A DNA stretch of 64,000 bases from Quillaja saponaria (Eukaryota > Streptophyta > Magnoliopsida > Fabales > Quillajaceae): assembly GCA_029379385.1 (NCBI GenBank), contig CM055608.1, positions 22,938,350-23,002,349 on the forward strand, in the 5' to 3' direction. A program made the translations under genes and the position numbers. Shown piece by piece: positions 13,701 through 23,913 of the stretch; within the stretch, counting starts at the first letter, position 1; every line of letters starts with the position of its first letter. Below the pieces are notes generated by a model. That model was not told the origin of the DNA. It saw only the letters and a list, made by a program, of their open reading frames with translations, and did no database searches.

Positions 13701-16376
13701 TAATATAATAACTCTTGAAAATTTGGATTGTTAATATAACCTCATTGGGATGAGCAGTATGAATTAAAAGAATGCTCAGTTAATGATGGACAGCTCCCGG
13801 AGAGATTGCAGGCATGACAGATTTGTTATACATCATCTTACTGTAGCATCAGAGGTCAACTGTTTCTTGAGTAAATAAAAAGAAGATTCTAACTTTATAA
13901 ATTAGATGGGTATCCACCTACATTGTCAGTGAGCCACCATGATCAACTGATTGGAAACTCCTAGTTAGAGATGGCAAGAAACAGTTTAGAACTCTAATTT
14001 AATAATGCAGCTTAGATTTTGTCTCAAACGTCAACAAATAAGTATGCAGTACAAATATATAGGTTAGGGTATGTGAAATGTTGAGGAGTCCTAAAATGAG
14101 GAAAGAAAAAATTGAGCAAATATCAGAAAATAATCTGAAGAAAAAACAACCCTCATTATTGTAATGACAAATTTGTGGAACGCATTTATTTTCCCTAAAT
14201 GTAAACAACCATCTGGGGAAATGCTCACATGAAACAATGAAACCCCCAAGATACCATATGCTATGGGTAAAGCAGAATCCACATATGGGAGCAACAGCTG
14301 AATGTCTGGGGCTTCAACAGCATTTGGATCTGTGAAGTACTTCACTACTTCAGGGGGAAGTCTATTGATCTGCTTGATCAAAAGCACAAAGTCAACAACA
14401 CATCAAAAAATGACAAAAGAATGTGTTTTTGAGCCATAAAGCGACAGATGACATCCAGAAATACTTGAAAAGAACAGCAAGTTAACAGAAATTTACTGAC
14501 AGAACTAAGTGTATTGGCAGTTACCCCACCTGAGATGCAATTCCTAACTCCACAGAGGAACCAATGGTTAGAAGAAATAACAAAAGAGCAATCACATATT
14601 GCCAAAGTGTAGTTGGCCCAGAATCTGAAACCTCCTTCCGCAGCAAACCAAAGCTGATGCGTGGCCCACCACGTGGATCAGGGTCTTCTGAATTGGGTTC
14701 CTCCACCATAAAAAGGTTGTACTTATTACCAGTGATCTCAACTAGCCGACTTTGAAGTTTGCAAAACACATCCTCTCTGTTTCCCCTTAAATTTCCAAGG
14801 AAAAGGATGCCCTCGTCAAGGTCTCCAAATGGTTCTTCTTTTGTCACCCAGAAGGTTGAATAACCAAAAAGCTTATCCTTAATTAGTTTAACATCAGAAG
14901 GATCGACCTTCTCAGGTCCAAGAAGCTCCATCAGCTTGAAAGAATCAACTTGGAAATCATTATATGCTGTTCCTACTGTAGACACAGATGGAGGCTGAGG
15001 AAATAAACATTAAAAAATCAGAATCATATATTTCTACCAAAAATTCAGATACACACATTCCACATAAAATATATATTTGTTTGCTTGTCTCTCTGTCTCT
15101 TTTCTTGTGTCATAACTCATAAACAAATCGATGATGAGAAAGAATTTGTGTAAGAATGGTCAGATGATCAGCAGTATAAGTAACTAAAAGTTAGTATGTC
15201 TAACAGGTCGACAAGTATGGATGGATTGATCTGGTAAGGCAACGGAAACCAGCGTGCTAGCTTACTTGGGAAGCAACCAGGCTTTAAGCGCAAAAAAGTT
15301 TCAAGTTTTCAACCCACTAGGGATTGATCCCACGGAGTGACTTCTGGGGGTCTTTCCCCCATAACCCCTCCCCATGCAGATCTCAGGGCTGCTCTCCCTT
15401 TTACCTTAAATAAAAAGGAAAACATATGGACGAATGGCATGTTCATGACTTGATTAAACATCAAAAGACAATATAACAACCAATTCAGCCAACTATACCT
15501 ACTCCAACAAACAAAAATTAAAATAAACAAAGATGGACTTGTATCTTTCATTGATTATGTATTTAAAAACTCAAAGAGTAACGGCTCAAGCTATCCAATA
15601 CTTAAGAAATTAACAGTAGAATACAACTAAAAGAAAAAAAAAACTAAAGTTCCGTCACATTAAATTGATTAACACAAAATAAAATAAATCAAGTATTAAA
15701 ACTGATTTCAGAAATATACTTATGCCAAACTAAAACTTGGGTTAGGAAAAGATGGTTCATCCATGGCTCCATTGGATTTCTAACCAAATAACTTCTTCTT
15801 TTCTGTTAGGCTTATATATTTCATCCTAAATCCTTTAAAAGTCACCTTTCATCGATGCTCATTAACAAATATAACTATTGGCTTCTCCAACAATTATACA
15901 TCAAGCATATTGCTATTCACAAAATACAAAATAAAATATAGTCCTCTATGCCTCACATTCCATACCTTTCTAAGACAATATTAAACAAGCATGGAAATGA
16001 AACCAAAAAAAAAAAAAAAAAAAAGAAGCTAATAGCTAATTACCTTCGAAGAAACCGATGAAGATGTTGATTTTTCACTGCCACTTTTCTCTGTTGCCTC
16101 TTCAGGAGGTACGGTATTTACATTCGAATCTTTTGAAGCATTACTACTGCTTTCTCCATCATTATCAACACCATTATTACTACTAAAACACTTAAACCTA
16201 TCAAAATTTACATACTTTAGCACTTTTGATCTTTCTCTACACAAGTAACACGAACCCTTCAATCTCTTTAGCTCATGGTCATGGAATTGAATTCTCTCTC
16301 TAAAATCACTGCAAAGAGTATTTGAACGGAATCTGAAATTCAAACGTGTAAAACTACAGCTTGTGAGAGTTCCCAT
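10783..16376 (-). CDS. EGY1: EGY1 chloroplast site-2-type metalloprotease, complete
   Basis: Ten exons join in frame: 16376-16044, 14994-14530, 14369-14229, 13418-13317, 12543-12332, 12218-12168, 12081-12012, 11486-11418, 11085-11035 and 10941-10783. All have GT-AG borders. They give 550 aa, close to the roughly 548 aa I recall for Arabidopsis EGY1. The N-terminus is a Ser/Arg-rich transit peptide followed by an acidic, serine-rich linker. The GNLR motif of the family is in exon 2. The zinc-binding HEVGH is split by intron 3 (His313, Glu314). Exon 7 carries the second metal motif, GCLDGGRA, with Asp452. Hydrophobic helices fill exons 2, 3, 5 and 8-10. In the family this is an intramembrane protease of the thylakoid or plastid membrane needed for chloroplast development and ethylene-dependent gravitropism. 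All motifs are intact, so an active enzyme is likely. Confidence 0.95.
12722..13005. repeat. Imperfect tandem duplication in EGY1 intron 4
   Basis: Two units of about 142 bp start at 12722 and 12864, sharing TTGATTATAACCAA, AGTAAAAGCTCTGA and CAGTCAATGTAAGCATAATA. They have diverged by scattered substitutions and small indels, so the event is not very recent. Both units lie well inside intron 4 and do not touch its splice sites. Confidence 0.8.
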
Positions 16377-17738
16377 TGAATCAAAAACCAGAAACTAAGA
16401 AAAATAGTTCAAGGAGACGTTCGTTTCCTTGAGCTATATCAGAAGACAGAGAATGTGGAATTATGCAGAGTTAGTAGAGGAGACAGAAGGAAGGAGCGAG
16501 CTGTTCTAATTTTTATGAGCTATTCAGTTCGTTTGGATTTATGGCAGCATATCTGATTATCTTCATTGCCGGCTTCCGGAAAAAAAAAAATCAAAAATGA
16601 AAAATGAAAATGCCTTTTCCTCTCAAAAAATAAAATAAAATAATTAATACTAATAAATCCTCAGCACTAGTAGCGACGAGCTTTGCCAAAAGTTTTGTAG
16701 TAAAAAGGATTTGTATTTAAGACCTACTTAATAATTATTTATATAAAAATTATTAAAATAAGTTAAATTTTATGTTAAATTTTATATATAAATAATAATA
16801 ATTTATTAAATAATATTAAATATACCAGCTTAAAAATTTACGAGTTTATGAATATAATTTTTTAAAAATTGAATTAGATTAATTTTTTAATGAGTTCAAA
16901 ATTGACTTGTTGAGCTTAATTCAAGTCTTTAACTAGCTGTTTACGAACTAGCTTGATTCGTTGTTATTCCTAGACCCAGGGCATGCTAAAAAAATTAGCA
17001 ATCCAATTATGAACTTGTTAAAATTACTTAGCTAGCAATGCAAAAACTTGTTTTTATATATATTATATTTTTTTTTTCACCAAGCCAACACACTTTTCTT
17101 TTATTTTTTGTAATTTTTTTCTTTACCTAAAACAACGTATTTCCATGAATATAATATTTAGAATTTTTTTTTTTAATGTGACTGCTTTAAGAGGTTGTTT
17201 GAGGACTATGCTCACAGTTGAATGTGAGTTCTCTAGAGTTTATGCTTAAACTTAAAAGTTGTGTTTGACAAGCCAGATAAAGAGGATTATATAAGTCTAA
17301 AATATCTTATCCGGATTAATCATATATTTGGTGACTGTTATAGGATAAAATTGAAAATTTTGAAATTAGTGTTATATCTTGTTCGAATAAGATTATTTAA
17401 TCTTAAGGGAGTGTTAGGTCTAAGTACAGATAAGACTTATTTGTCTCATATGTCCCTTTTACTCGGATCTTCCTCCATTAGATATGCTGCCTCCACCCTA
17501 CCTCGTCAACTTCCATCATCGATGGCCTTGTTCGGCATCATTTTTCTTGTCGTCATGTCTTAGGTATTCGTTTCTGACCATAAACATTTAATTGTTGGTG
17601 TCATTGGTCGCCAGTCACAGGCATCCTACTCCATAATACAACTTAGTTATTAATATACATTTCCTGATGTGGTCTTGTCTCGGGTATTCTTTATGGTCTC
17701 ATTTCTTGATGTGGTCTTGTCTCGAGTACTCTTTTCCG
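16377..17738. other. EGY1 5' flank and AT-rich DNA
   Basis: The first 100-200 bases are the likely 5' UTR and promoter of the minus-strand EGY1 gene. Beyond that the sequence is AT-rich, with no recognisable gene. The region ends in a short tandem repeat (next entry) that was the landing site of the hAT-like element at 17747. Confidence 0.5.
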
Positions 17739-17746
17739 ACCATAAA
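17576..17746. repeat. Repeat unit, second copy split by the hAT-like insertion
   Basis: The unit begins GACCATAAACATTTAATTG at 17576 and contains ATTAATATACATTTCCTGATGT. A second unit starts at 17738 and is cut after ACCATAAA by the inserted element. It resumes at 21570 with ACCATAAACATTTCATTG and TTAATATACATTTCGTGATG. Removing the element restores two head-to-tail units of about 160 bp. A shorter inner repeat, GATGTGGTCTTGTCTCG, also occurs twice (about 17664 and 17709). Confidence 0.7.
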
Positions 17747-18507
17747 CAGTGGAGGAGCCTTGGGACCGTGGGAAGCCATGCCCTCCTCCCAATATTTTCT
17801 TACATATTAATTTAAAATTAATTCTTTTAGCCTTCTATTTTTTTTCTTGTTTAATATTGTGACACTCTAAAAATAATATTCAAATAATATTTTTATTTTT
17901 TTAGATTACAAATTGATAGACTAAAACTAAAAATATAATATCACAAAGACTAATAAATTAAATCTTCTATTCTTCTTTTATAACATATAAATTTTTGACT
18001 TAATTATATTTTTAGTTTTTATAATTAGATAAAATTATCATTTTAGTCCATCTACTTCAAAATCATAAAATATTATATGATCATTTCTAAAATAATGTAA
18101 TATAGTATTTACCATTAATTTAACTTAGCAAAAATTGATACCACTTATTGCAGTTTATGTGGTCCACGTATCATAATAAACAAATAAAATATTGTCATGT
18201 CTCTTCTGATATAAATTAAATAAAAATTAAATATATATATTATTTTTTAAAAAGTCAGATATACCAAAAAAAAAAACAAAAACAAAAGAATTAGAAAATA
18301 ATAAAAGTAATAAAAAACAAAAACAAATATAAACACTTCCAACTGGGAGTCCAGATCTATGCATATCCCATTCCACCCCACTACTAATCTTGCCTCACCT
18401 GCCTCACCAATACATATTTTGTATCCTTATCCACCCAGTAGACATCCCTTGAAAGCTTCAACATAAAAGATGCACATAAATTGAGTTTTGGGTCTTTAAT
18501 CGTAGGA

Positions 18508-18720
18508 AATCTACTTTATTGGGAGAGTTAGATTTCTTACCAGCATCAATGTTCACAACTGACCCAACTTTTGCGAATTTCCTTGCCCGAGTTCATAAGG
18601 GTGAGTTAAAGCTCAGACCAAAGGGTTTGTGGGACGTACTACATCCATGGCTGAAACTGTTTGTTCCCAAATCAAGATTGATAAGTTCAATAAGGGTCAT
18701 ACTTTGCTGGAGCTGATAAT
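18508..18720 (+). pseudogene. Cytokinin dehydrogenase (CKX) exon fragment
   Basis: The segment follows an AG acceptor-like site and reads STLLGELDFLPASMFTTD, then VHKGELKLRPKGLWDV, HPWLKLFVPKS and, after a one-base loss, IDKFNKG. This matches the C-terminal half of plant cytokinin oxidases/dehydrogenases, FAD enzymes that cleave isoprenoid cytokinins, around their conserved G-L-W-[DE]-V-P-H-P-W-L-N-L block. Here LHPWLK replaces the usual PHPWLN. Only about 70 codons remain. The frame shifts right after PKS, and there is no FAD-binding domain. It is a captured or relic exon, not a working gene. Confidence 0.85.
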
Positions 18721-18826
18721 GATGGGGAGAACTCAACAAAAAAAGACTTCACGCAGCTAAATCTGTTGCCATTGATGGTGATTTAGTGCCATCACCAGAG
18801 TTAAGTGTCAGAATTGGCTGAAAATC

Positions 18827-19040
18827 TGTTAAGACCTTTAAGTCTTAACTGGTAATTTTCCAAAGAATCAACAGAGAAGGAGAGAAAGTAGAAGAAGGAG
18901 ACAGAGAGTCAAGGAAACTACTCCTACAGGAAATAAACTTCTCATTCATTTAATAGTTGAGGTTTATAGGCAATTGGTCCTTATCTATAGGATATATAAA
19001 ATTCCTTAAATAACCCTAAGACCAAAACGGCACCGTAACA
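18827..19040 (-). repeat. 3' LTR of the non-autonomous element
   Basis: This is the downstream LTR (the element reads on the minus strand), 214 bp long. It is nearly identical to the copy at 20777 apart from a gap of about 20 bases after CAAGGAA and a few substitutions, which points to a moderately young insertion. Confidence 0.92.
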
Positions 19041-19159
19041 AATCTTCTCCCATGAAAACACCATTGTCCTCAAGGGTGTGAAAGATATTCCATACTAATG
19101 GCGTAAACATCTGTCATGATAGCTTGTGAACCTGTGTATGAGGAAACATTGTGATTTCC

Positions 19160-20718
19160 CTATTTTAACCATTGATTTTCCCTCATAATAGTCTCTATAT
19201 CATCAAGTTTGAGTTCTTGCCAAAACTGAAATGTCAATTTTGGAAATAAAAGCTTCACCATATCATCAGTTTCTTCAAATGGAGAATCCAAAAAAGAAGT
19301 CTGAACCTTGCCTAACAATTGTAACATTGTTGACTTGAAAATCGTTGATTCAACTATGCTCAGCTCAGCCACTAATCCTTCATCTATTTCCAAGTTATAA
19401 AAAGAACTTCTTTCAACACATTGGCCATGTCCATTGTCTAAAACCAGCTTGAATAGTTCAATTTTGTTACCCTTTGTTTGTGGTGAACAGCAATCTTCAC
19501 AAATCATTTCCTCTTTAATTTCCTCCTTGCCAATATATAATCACGAGCATACTTCACCTTTGCCCATTCACTTTTATCTTTATAGCAACCCCCAACATTT
19601 AGCATCAGGTTTGGTGTTTCAGGAATTACATTTATTCCAAGCCATTCCTGACCATTTCTTACTCCACTTTTCCAATTCACATCATATGATCTCTCCGGAA
19701 TAAGATTCTGAGCATCCTTTGTTTTCTTGACTTCCTCTATACCAATTCCAGCCTTTACAAGCCCTGTAAATCCACTTTCCTCCAACATCCCAACATTCAC
19801 ATTTTTATTTGCTGATCCCTCATTTATACTCATATGACCTTTACCTAATTCTTGCAGCTCAACTCTAACAATTTCCCCACCATGCAATCTTTCAATGCCA
19901 AGAGATTCCTCTTTTTGTTTCTGCATTACAAGGAATTCCTTACTACCAGTTGGGGTTGGTGGTTTCACATAGGTTACCATTCCAATAGTCTGACAGTCAC
20001 TAGAATTTTTATAAGAACCTGAATAAATTTCAGACCCAGTCAAATACCTTGTTTCCTGTGTTCAAGGAGTAGATTGATAAGGACCACATGCTTTTTGGGT
20101 TGCTCCTACTAGTTGTGAGTAAGAATAATTTTGGTGTTGATAGCTATTACCGCAACCTAGATATTGAGTGCTGCCATATCCATACCAATTAGAAGAGTCT
20201 GGGCATGATGTGTATGCATTGTAAGGGTTTTGGTAAGGTTGATAAGAAGGTTGTGGAAATGGATTTGAGTAGTAAGAACTCCAATATGGCTGCTTCCCAA
20301 GATTGTGGACATTGCCTCCATAATCATAGTGGTACAGATGAAAATCGAAACTACAATTCTGAGGAATTTTATCAAACACCTGGTGTGCACTAACATTTCC
20401 TTCATAACCTCTTTGAATTGCTTCTACAGGTTTGTTGACGCACTCTACCTGCATACTGATATTGGTTACAATTGGTGGTGCCTTTGGAGTCACGTTGATC
20501 TCAGGCAGCCATTGAACTCCCATAACTCCATTAATACTAGCCATTCCCTGAGCTCTAATAAATCCCCCGTTCCTAATCAATTCCGGAGGTCTTCCATGGG
20601 CTGGATTCAGATTCTGAGCTTCGTTTAGGTTCTGTGCTTAGATTTCACCATTAATGGCCCTTGAAACTTTGATTCCTGCGTCTATGGCTCCAAATACACG
20701 GCTACCACTGAACTCCAT
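19160..20718 (-). pseudogene. Unknown ORF of the non-autonomous LTR element
   Basis: One minus-strand frame runs from the ATG at 20718 (MEFSGSRVFGAIDAGIKVSR) to 19504, broken only by two in-frame stops: TAA at 20640-20638 and TGA at 20064-20062. It ends in a stop that overlaps the next ATG as ATGA, in the -1 frame. That next frame (MICEDCCSPQTKGNK) runs to 19160. Together they cover about 520 codons. The first half is rich in Tyr, Pro, Asn and Gln (HYDYGGNVHNLG, SYQPYQNPYNAY). The middle has charged segments (KYARDYILARRKLKRK). There is no CCHC knuckle, DSGA, DDE or YxDD motif. I do not recognise it; it may be a divergent gag or a captured host protein. Confidence 0.6.
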
Positions 20719-20762
20719 TTTTTGCTGATTCAAATACTCTATTCCTCCCCGATCGAAACTTT

Positions 20763-20774
20763 GCTCTGATACCA
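20763..20774 (-). other. Primer-binding site
   Basis: TGGTATCAGAGC on the minus strand, two bases inside the 5' LTR. It is the classic plant initiator tRNA-Met primer site and fixes the element's orientation. Confidence 0.9.
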
Positions 20775-20776
20775 AA

Positions 20777-21014
20777 TGTTAAGACCTTTAAGTCTTAACT
20801 GGTAATTTTCCAAAGAATCAACAGAGAAGGAGAGAAAGTAGAAGAAGGAGACAGAGAGAGTCAAGGAAAGCTACTGCTAAAACTACTCAAACTACTCCTA
20901 CAGGAAATAAACTTCTCATTCATTCAATAGTTGAGGGTTACAGGCAATTGGTCCTTATCTATAGGATATACAAAATTCCTTAAATAACCCTAGGACCAAA
21001 ACGGCACCGTAACA
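20777..21014 (-). repeat. 5' LTR of the non-autonomous element
   Basis: Upstream LTR, 238 bp, running TGTTAAGACC to GTAACA on the plus strand. It is about 24 bp longer than its partner because it keeps the segment GCTACTGCTAAAACTACTCA. Confidence 0.92.
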
Positions 21015-21577
21015 AAATCACACTCATCAGACTGAGACAACAAGATGATGAGAAAATAAAGGAAAACAAGATGGGTTTGGGTTTTCATCTGGAAAAAAAA
21101 TTGTCAAGAAAATCAAAGAACGAGGATTGGAAACAATGGAGTGTTCGATTCGATTCATTAAGAGGAAAGAATAGTTTTAGGTGAGGAAAAAGCAACAAAT
21201 TGGGTTTGGTTATGATCGAGTGAGGATGATTTACGATGGATCTAGAATAGGATTGGGAGTTTGTTTTTTACTTTTTTTTAATAATAATAATTATTATTAT
21301 TTTAGAATTTTTATTTAATATATATCATAAGATATTTGATAATTTTTATTTAATTTTTGTTAAGTGAAATTTGATTGCAAATATTATATTACATGATTTT
21401 AGAAATTATAAAAATAATATTCTCTAAATAATTTTATAAAATATAATTTTATTATATTATTATTATATTTTATAAGTTATTAAATTTTTTGTTTTTCATT
21501 ACTCTAATTGAAGACGTTTTATATAAAAAAATTTCCACCCCAAAGAATAAGTGTTTAGCTCCTCTATTGACCATAAA

Positions 21578-23913
21578 CATTTCATTGTCAGTGTCCTTGG
21601 TCGTCGGTCAGTGGCATCTTAGTCCATAACACAAGTTAGTGATTAATATACATTTCGTGATGTGGTAGCATATCTTCACTGCCGCTTTCAAAAATACTTT
21701 TCTTTTTCTATTTTTTTTTCGTAGAGAATGATACAAATAATTTTTTTTTATTATTATCAATAATTCCTGACATAATATTTCTAAGGAATCAAACTGTTAA
21801 TAATTTTTTTTTTTAAATGAATTCTAAACCTTTTATTGAAACATTTTATATCTATTATTATTATTTTTGTTAGTTTTAAGTTCTGGTATGGAATACTAAT
21901 TTAAGTAGACCAGCTTCTAAAACACAATTAGTAGAAGAACAGTTTTTTTTTTTAAACAAAAAAAAAAATCAAGAAAATGTTCTCCTCATTTTATTTCATA
22001 TATTTCTTCAAAAGTTAAAGAAAGAAAGAAAAAATGTTATCTTCTATGAGTAACTTCATTATATAGTGCTTGAAAGAAATTACAAAAAGTAGGATTTATT
22101 TGTAATTTTCTTTTCATTTCCCATAGTTTTTTTATTTTTTGTTTTTTTTAAATTTTGTTGTTGCCATGTCATTCTTTTATATTTCAATATTTATAACACA
22201 TATTTTTAATTTAAAAAAATTTCTTATTCCTTTTCATATGGCTCTGTTTGTTTAAGTTGTGTGTAAAAAAATTTCAAGTATGTATGTTTAAAAAGTGTTT
22301 GGATTAGTTATCGTAAAAATGCTGAGAAATAAATAACAAAAAAATTATTTGATTTTATTTTTTAAAAAGAATATTGAGTTTTAAAATTACAAAAACAAAA
22401 CTAGTTTTACAAATGTTAGGGTTAAATTTATCTAACTAAAATAATTATTAAAATATATTTAAGCTTAACTTATTTTCTTTTTGATGAAGCTTCTTTTTCT
22501 AGCTTTGGCTTTTAGGACTCTAGAAGTCCAAAAATGATTTTATGTGAAGTTTAAAAAATAAAATATCTATTATCAAACAACTTGACAGAAAAGCTTAAAT
22601 TCAAAAACTATTTTAAAAGCTAAACCAAATAGGAGATGTCTTGTAATAAATTTCTACTAAGATTTTTTTTTTTTTTTTTTCTGGTTAAATTGTTATAAGT
22701 GTTTTTTTGTCTAATACTTTCTACAATTTAGGGCCCGTTTGGTATATAGATTGTAAAAGTCAAATTGACTATAAGTGAGATTGCATAAGTCACATTTATC
22801 ATAAGTCAAATATGTGTTTGGTATGCAAATAAATAAGTCAGATTGATAAGTTTAATATGTGTATGGTATATATATGGTACAAGTCAGATTAGTGTTAAAT
22901 TATAATAAAATTTATGCTTATCATCACATATTGTGTAAAATTTTATTTTTATTCACTTATCAAAAAAAATTATTCTTTAAAATCAAATAAAATTGATTAT
23001 CTAAAACCATTTTATTTTTTTTCAACCAAGATGTGACCTAAAAATAAACTGTAAATATAAAAGAAAATAGATGAGATTATCTAAAACTATTTATAAATAT
23101 ATATATTTGAATGGAATTTCAAAATTTATATTTTAATATCATTTTTAATATATTTTAATTATATATAGATAGGGATATTTTTGTTTATATGAATTAACTT
23201 CAGTAAATAGATAATTATTTATTAAAAATAAAATTTGAGCATAGAAGTAAAAATATAATTGTAATAAAAATTTTAAGGACAAGTTAGTCTATTTGAATGT
23301 GAGAATACAATTGAATTTTTATAAATTGATAAATAGTAATTTATGCAGATTGTCGATTTAGTTCATATTATATCAAATGCTATTGGTTTAATTTGTAGAT
23401 TGACAAATCCAACTCACCCAATCCATAATTGGAGCCCTTCAATTAAAAGAAATATTCCGAAAAACAAAGATATCTACTAATGCAACAAAAGAAAATACTA
23501 TAATAGATTGAGATGAAAAGAAAAAAAACGTGGTTTGATTTTGTGGATTTACTTGAGTTTGGAGATTGTGCGTGAAGAGAGCTGAACAACAGACCAAAAA
23601 TTCTAATTTTCAAAAGGTATCCCTAATGGACCAATTCAAATATCCGCAATAGGCTTTATTTCTTCGGCCCAGCCTTTAATATTCTGGTCTGGTCTGTTAA
23701 TTACCAAGTCGGCGCGTCGTTCAATCTCGTTCCGCGTAATTGTCAATTCGAATCTTAATCGACAAGTCTGTGTGCTACTTTGTTGGCGTTTTGAGGTTTG
23801 AGAGTGGCCATATTAGTAATCAAACGCAATAAAAGGAAATCTAAGACACAGCGCGCGGGTATTTGAGTCACTCTCTTGGCTCTTGGAACAGAACGGGAGC
23901 GAGAAAGAGAGCG
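21578..23913. other. AT-rich intergenic DNA and PNET1-like promoter
   Basis: Mostly AT-rich, with many poly-T and poly-A runs and no coding signal. GGGCCCGTTTGGTATATAG at 22732 resembles the ends of some plant TIR elements, but I found no convincing partner end. The last 250 bases are less AT-rich and hold the likely promoter and 5' UTR of the downstream gene, including an ATAAAAGG box at 23829. Confidence 0.45.

Larger units (their letters stand above)
18827..21014 (-). mobile_element. Non-autonomous LTR retrotransposon with 5-bp target duplication
   Basis: Direct LTRs at 18827-19040 and 20777-21014 begin TGTTAAGACC and end GTAACA. The 5-bp target duplication AAATC is perfect (18822-18826 and 21015-21019). 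The primer-binding site TGGTATCAGAGC, complementary to initiator tRNA-Met, reads on the minus strand at 20774-20763. A polypurine tract, GGGAGAAGATT, lies at 19051-19041 beside the other LTR. The element therefore runs right to left. The internal region is only 1.7 kb and has no protease, integrase or reverse transcriptase, so it needs enzymes from another element. The left LTR lacks a run of bases present in the right one. Confidence 0.93.
18748..21088 (-). pseudogene. Short signal-peptide-like ORF split by an LTR element
   Basis: The minus-strand ATG at 21088 opens a frame beginning MKTQTHLVFLYFLIILLSQS, a basic start then a hydrophobic core as in a secretory signal. It is cut at 21015 by the nested LTR element. 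Taking out that element and one copy of its 5-bp target repeat rejoins the frame, which continues FQPILTLNSGDGTKSPSMAT and stops at a TGA at 18750-18748, about 48 codons in all. A possible GTGAAG donor lies just before the stop, so this may be a first exon. I do not recognise the family. It faces the CKX fragment, about 28 bp away. Confidence 0.45.
17747..21569. mobile_element. hAT-like element carrying gene fragments
   Basis: The left end reads CAGTGGAGGAGCC at 17747. The right end, inverted, reads CAATAGAGGAGCT, matching at 10 of 13 positions. The 8-bp direct repeat ACCATAAA flanks both ends (17739-17746 and 21570-21577). These are hAT hallmarks. No transposase is visible, so the element is non-autonomous. 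Its cargo is a cytokinin-dehydrogenase exon fragment on the plus strand and a short signal-peptide-like ORF on the minus strand, now split by a nested LTR retrotransposon. Without the nested copy the element would be about 1.6 kb, the size and style of a Pack-type (gene-capturing) transposon. Confidence 0.62.

Noticed and set aside
15240..15420. tRNA/SINE-like wording in EGY1 intron 1 (GGGATCAATCC on the minus strand)
   Set aside because: A box B-like word is present but no convincing box A at the right spacing; could be any repeat.
20305..20628. Plus-strand open frame within the LTR element
   Set aside because: Antisense to the long minus-strand ORF, with no family match.
22732..23440. Possible TIR element starting GGGCCCGTTTGG
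   Set aside because: The only candidate right end (GGAGCCC near 23432) matches weakly and there is no target duplication.
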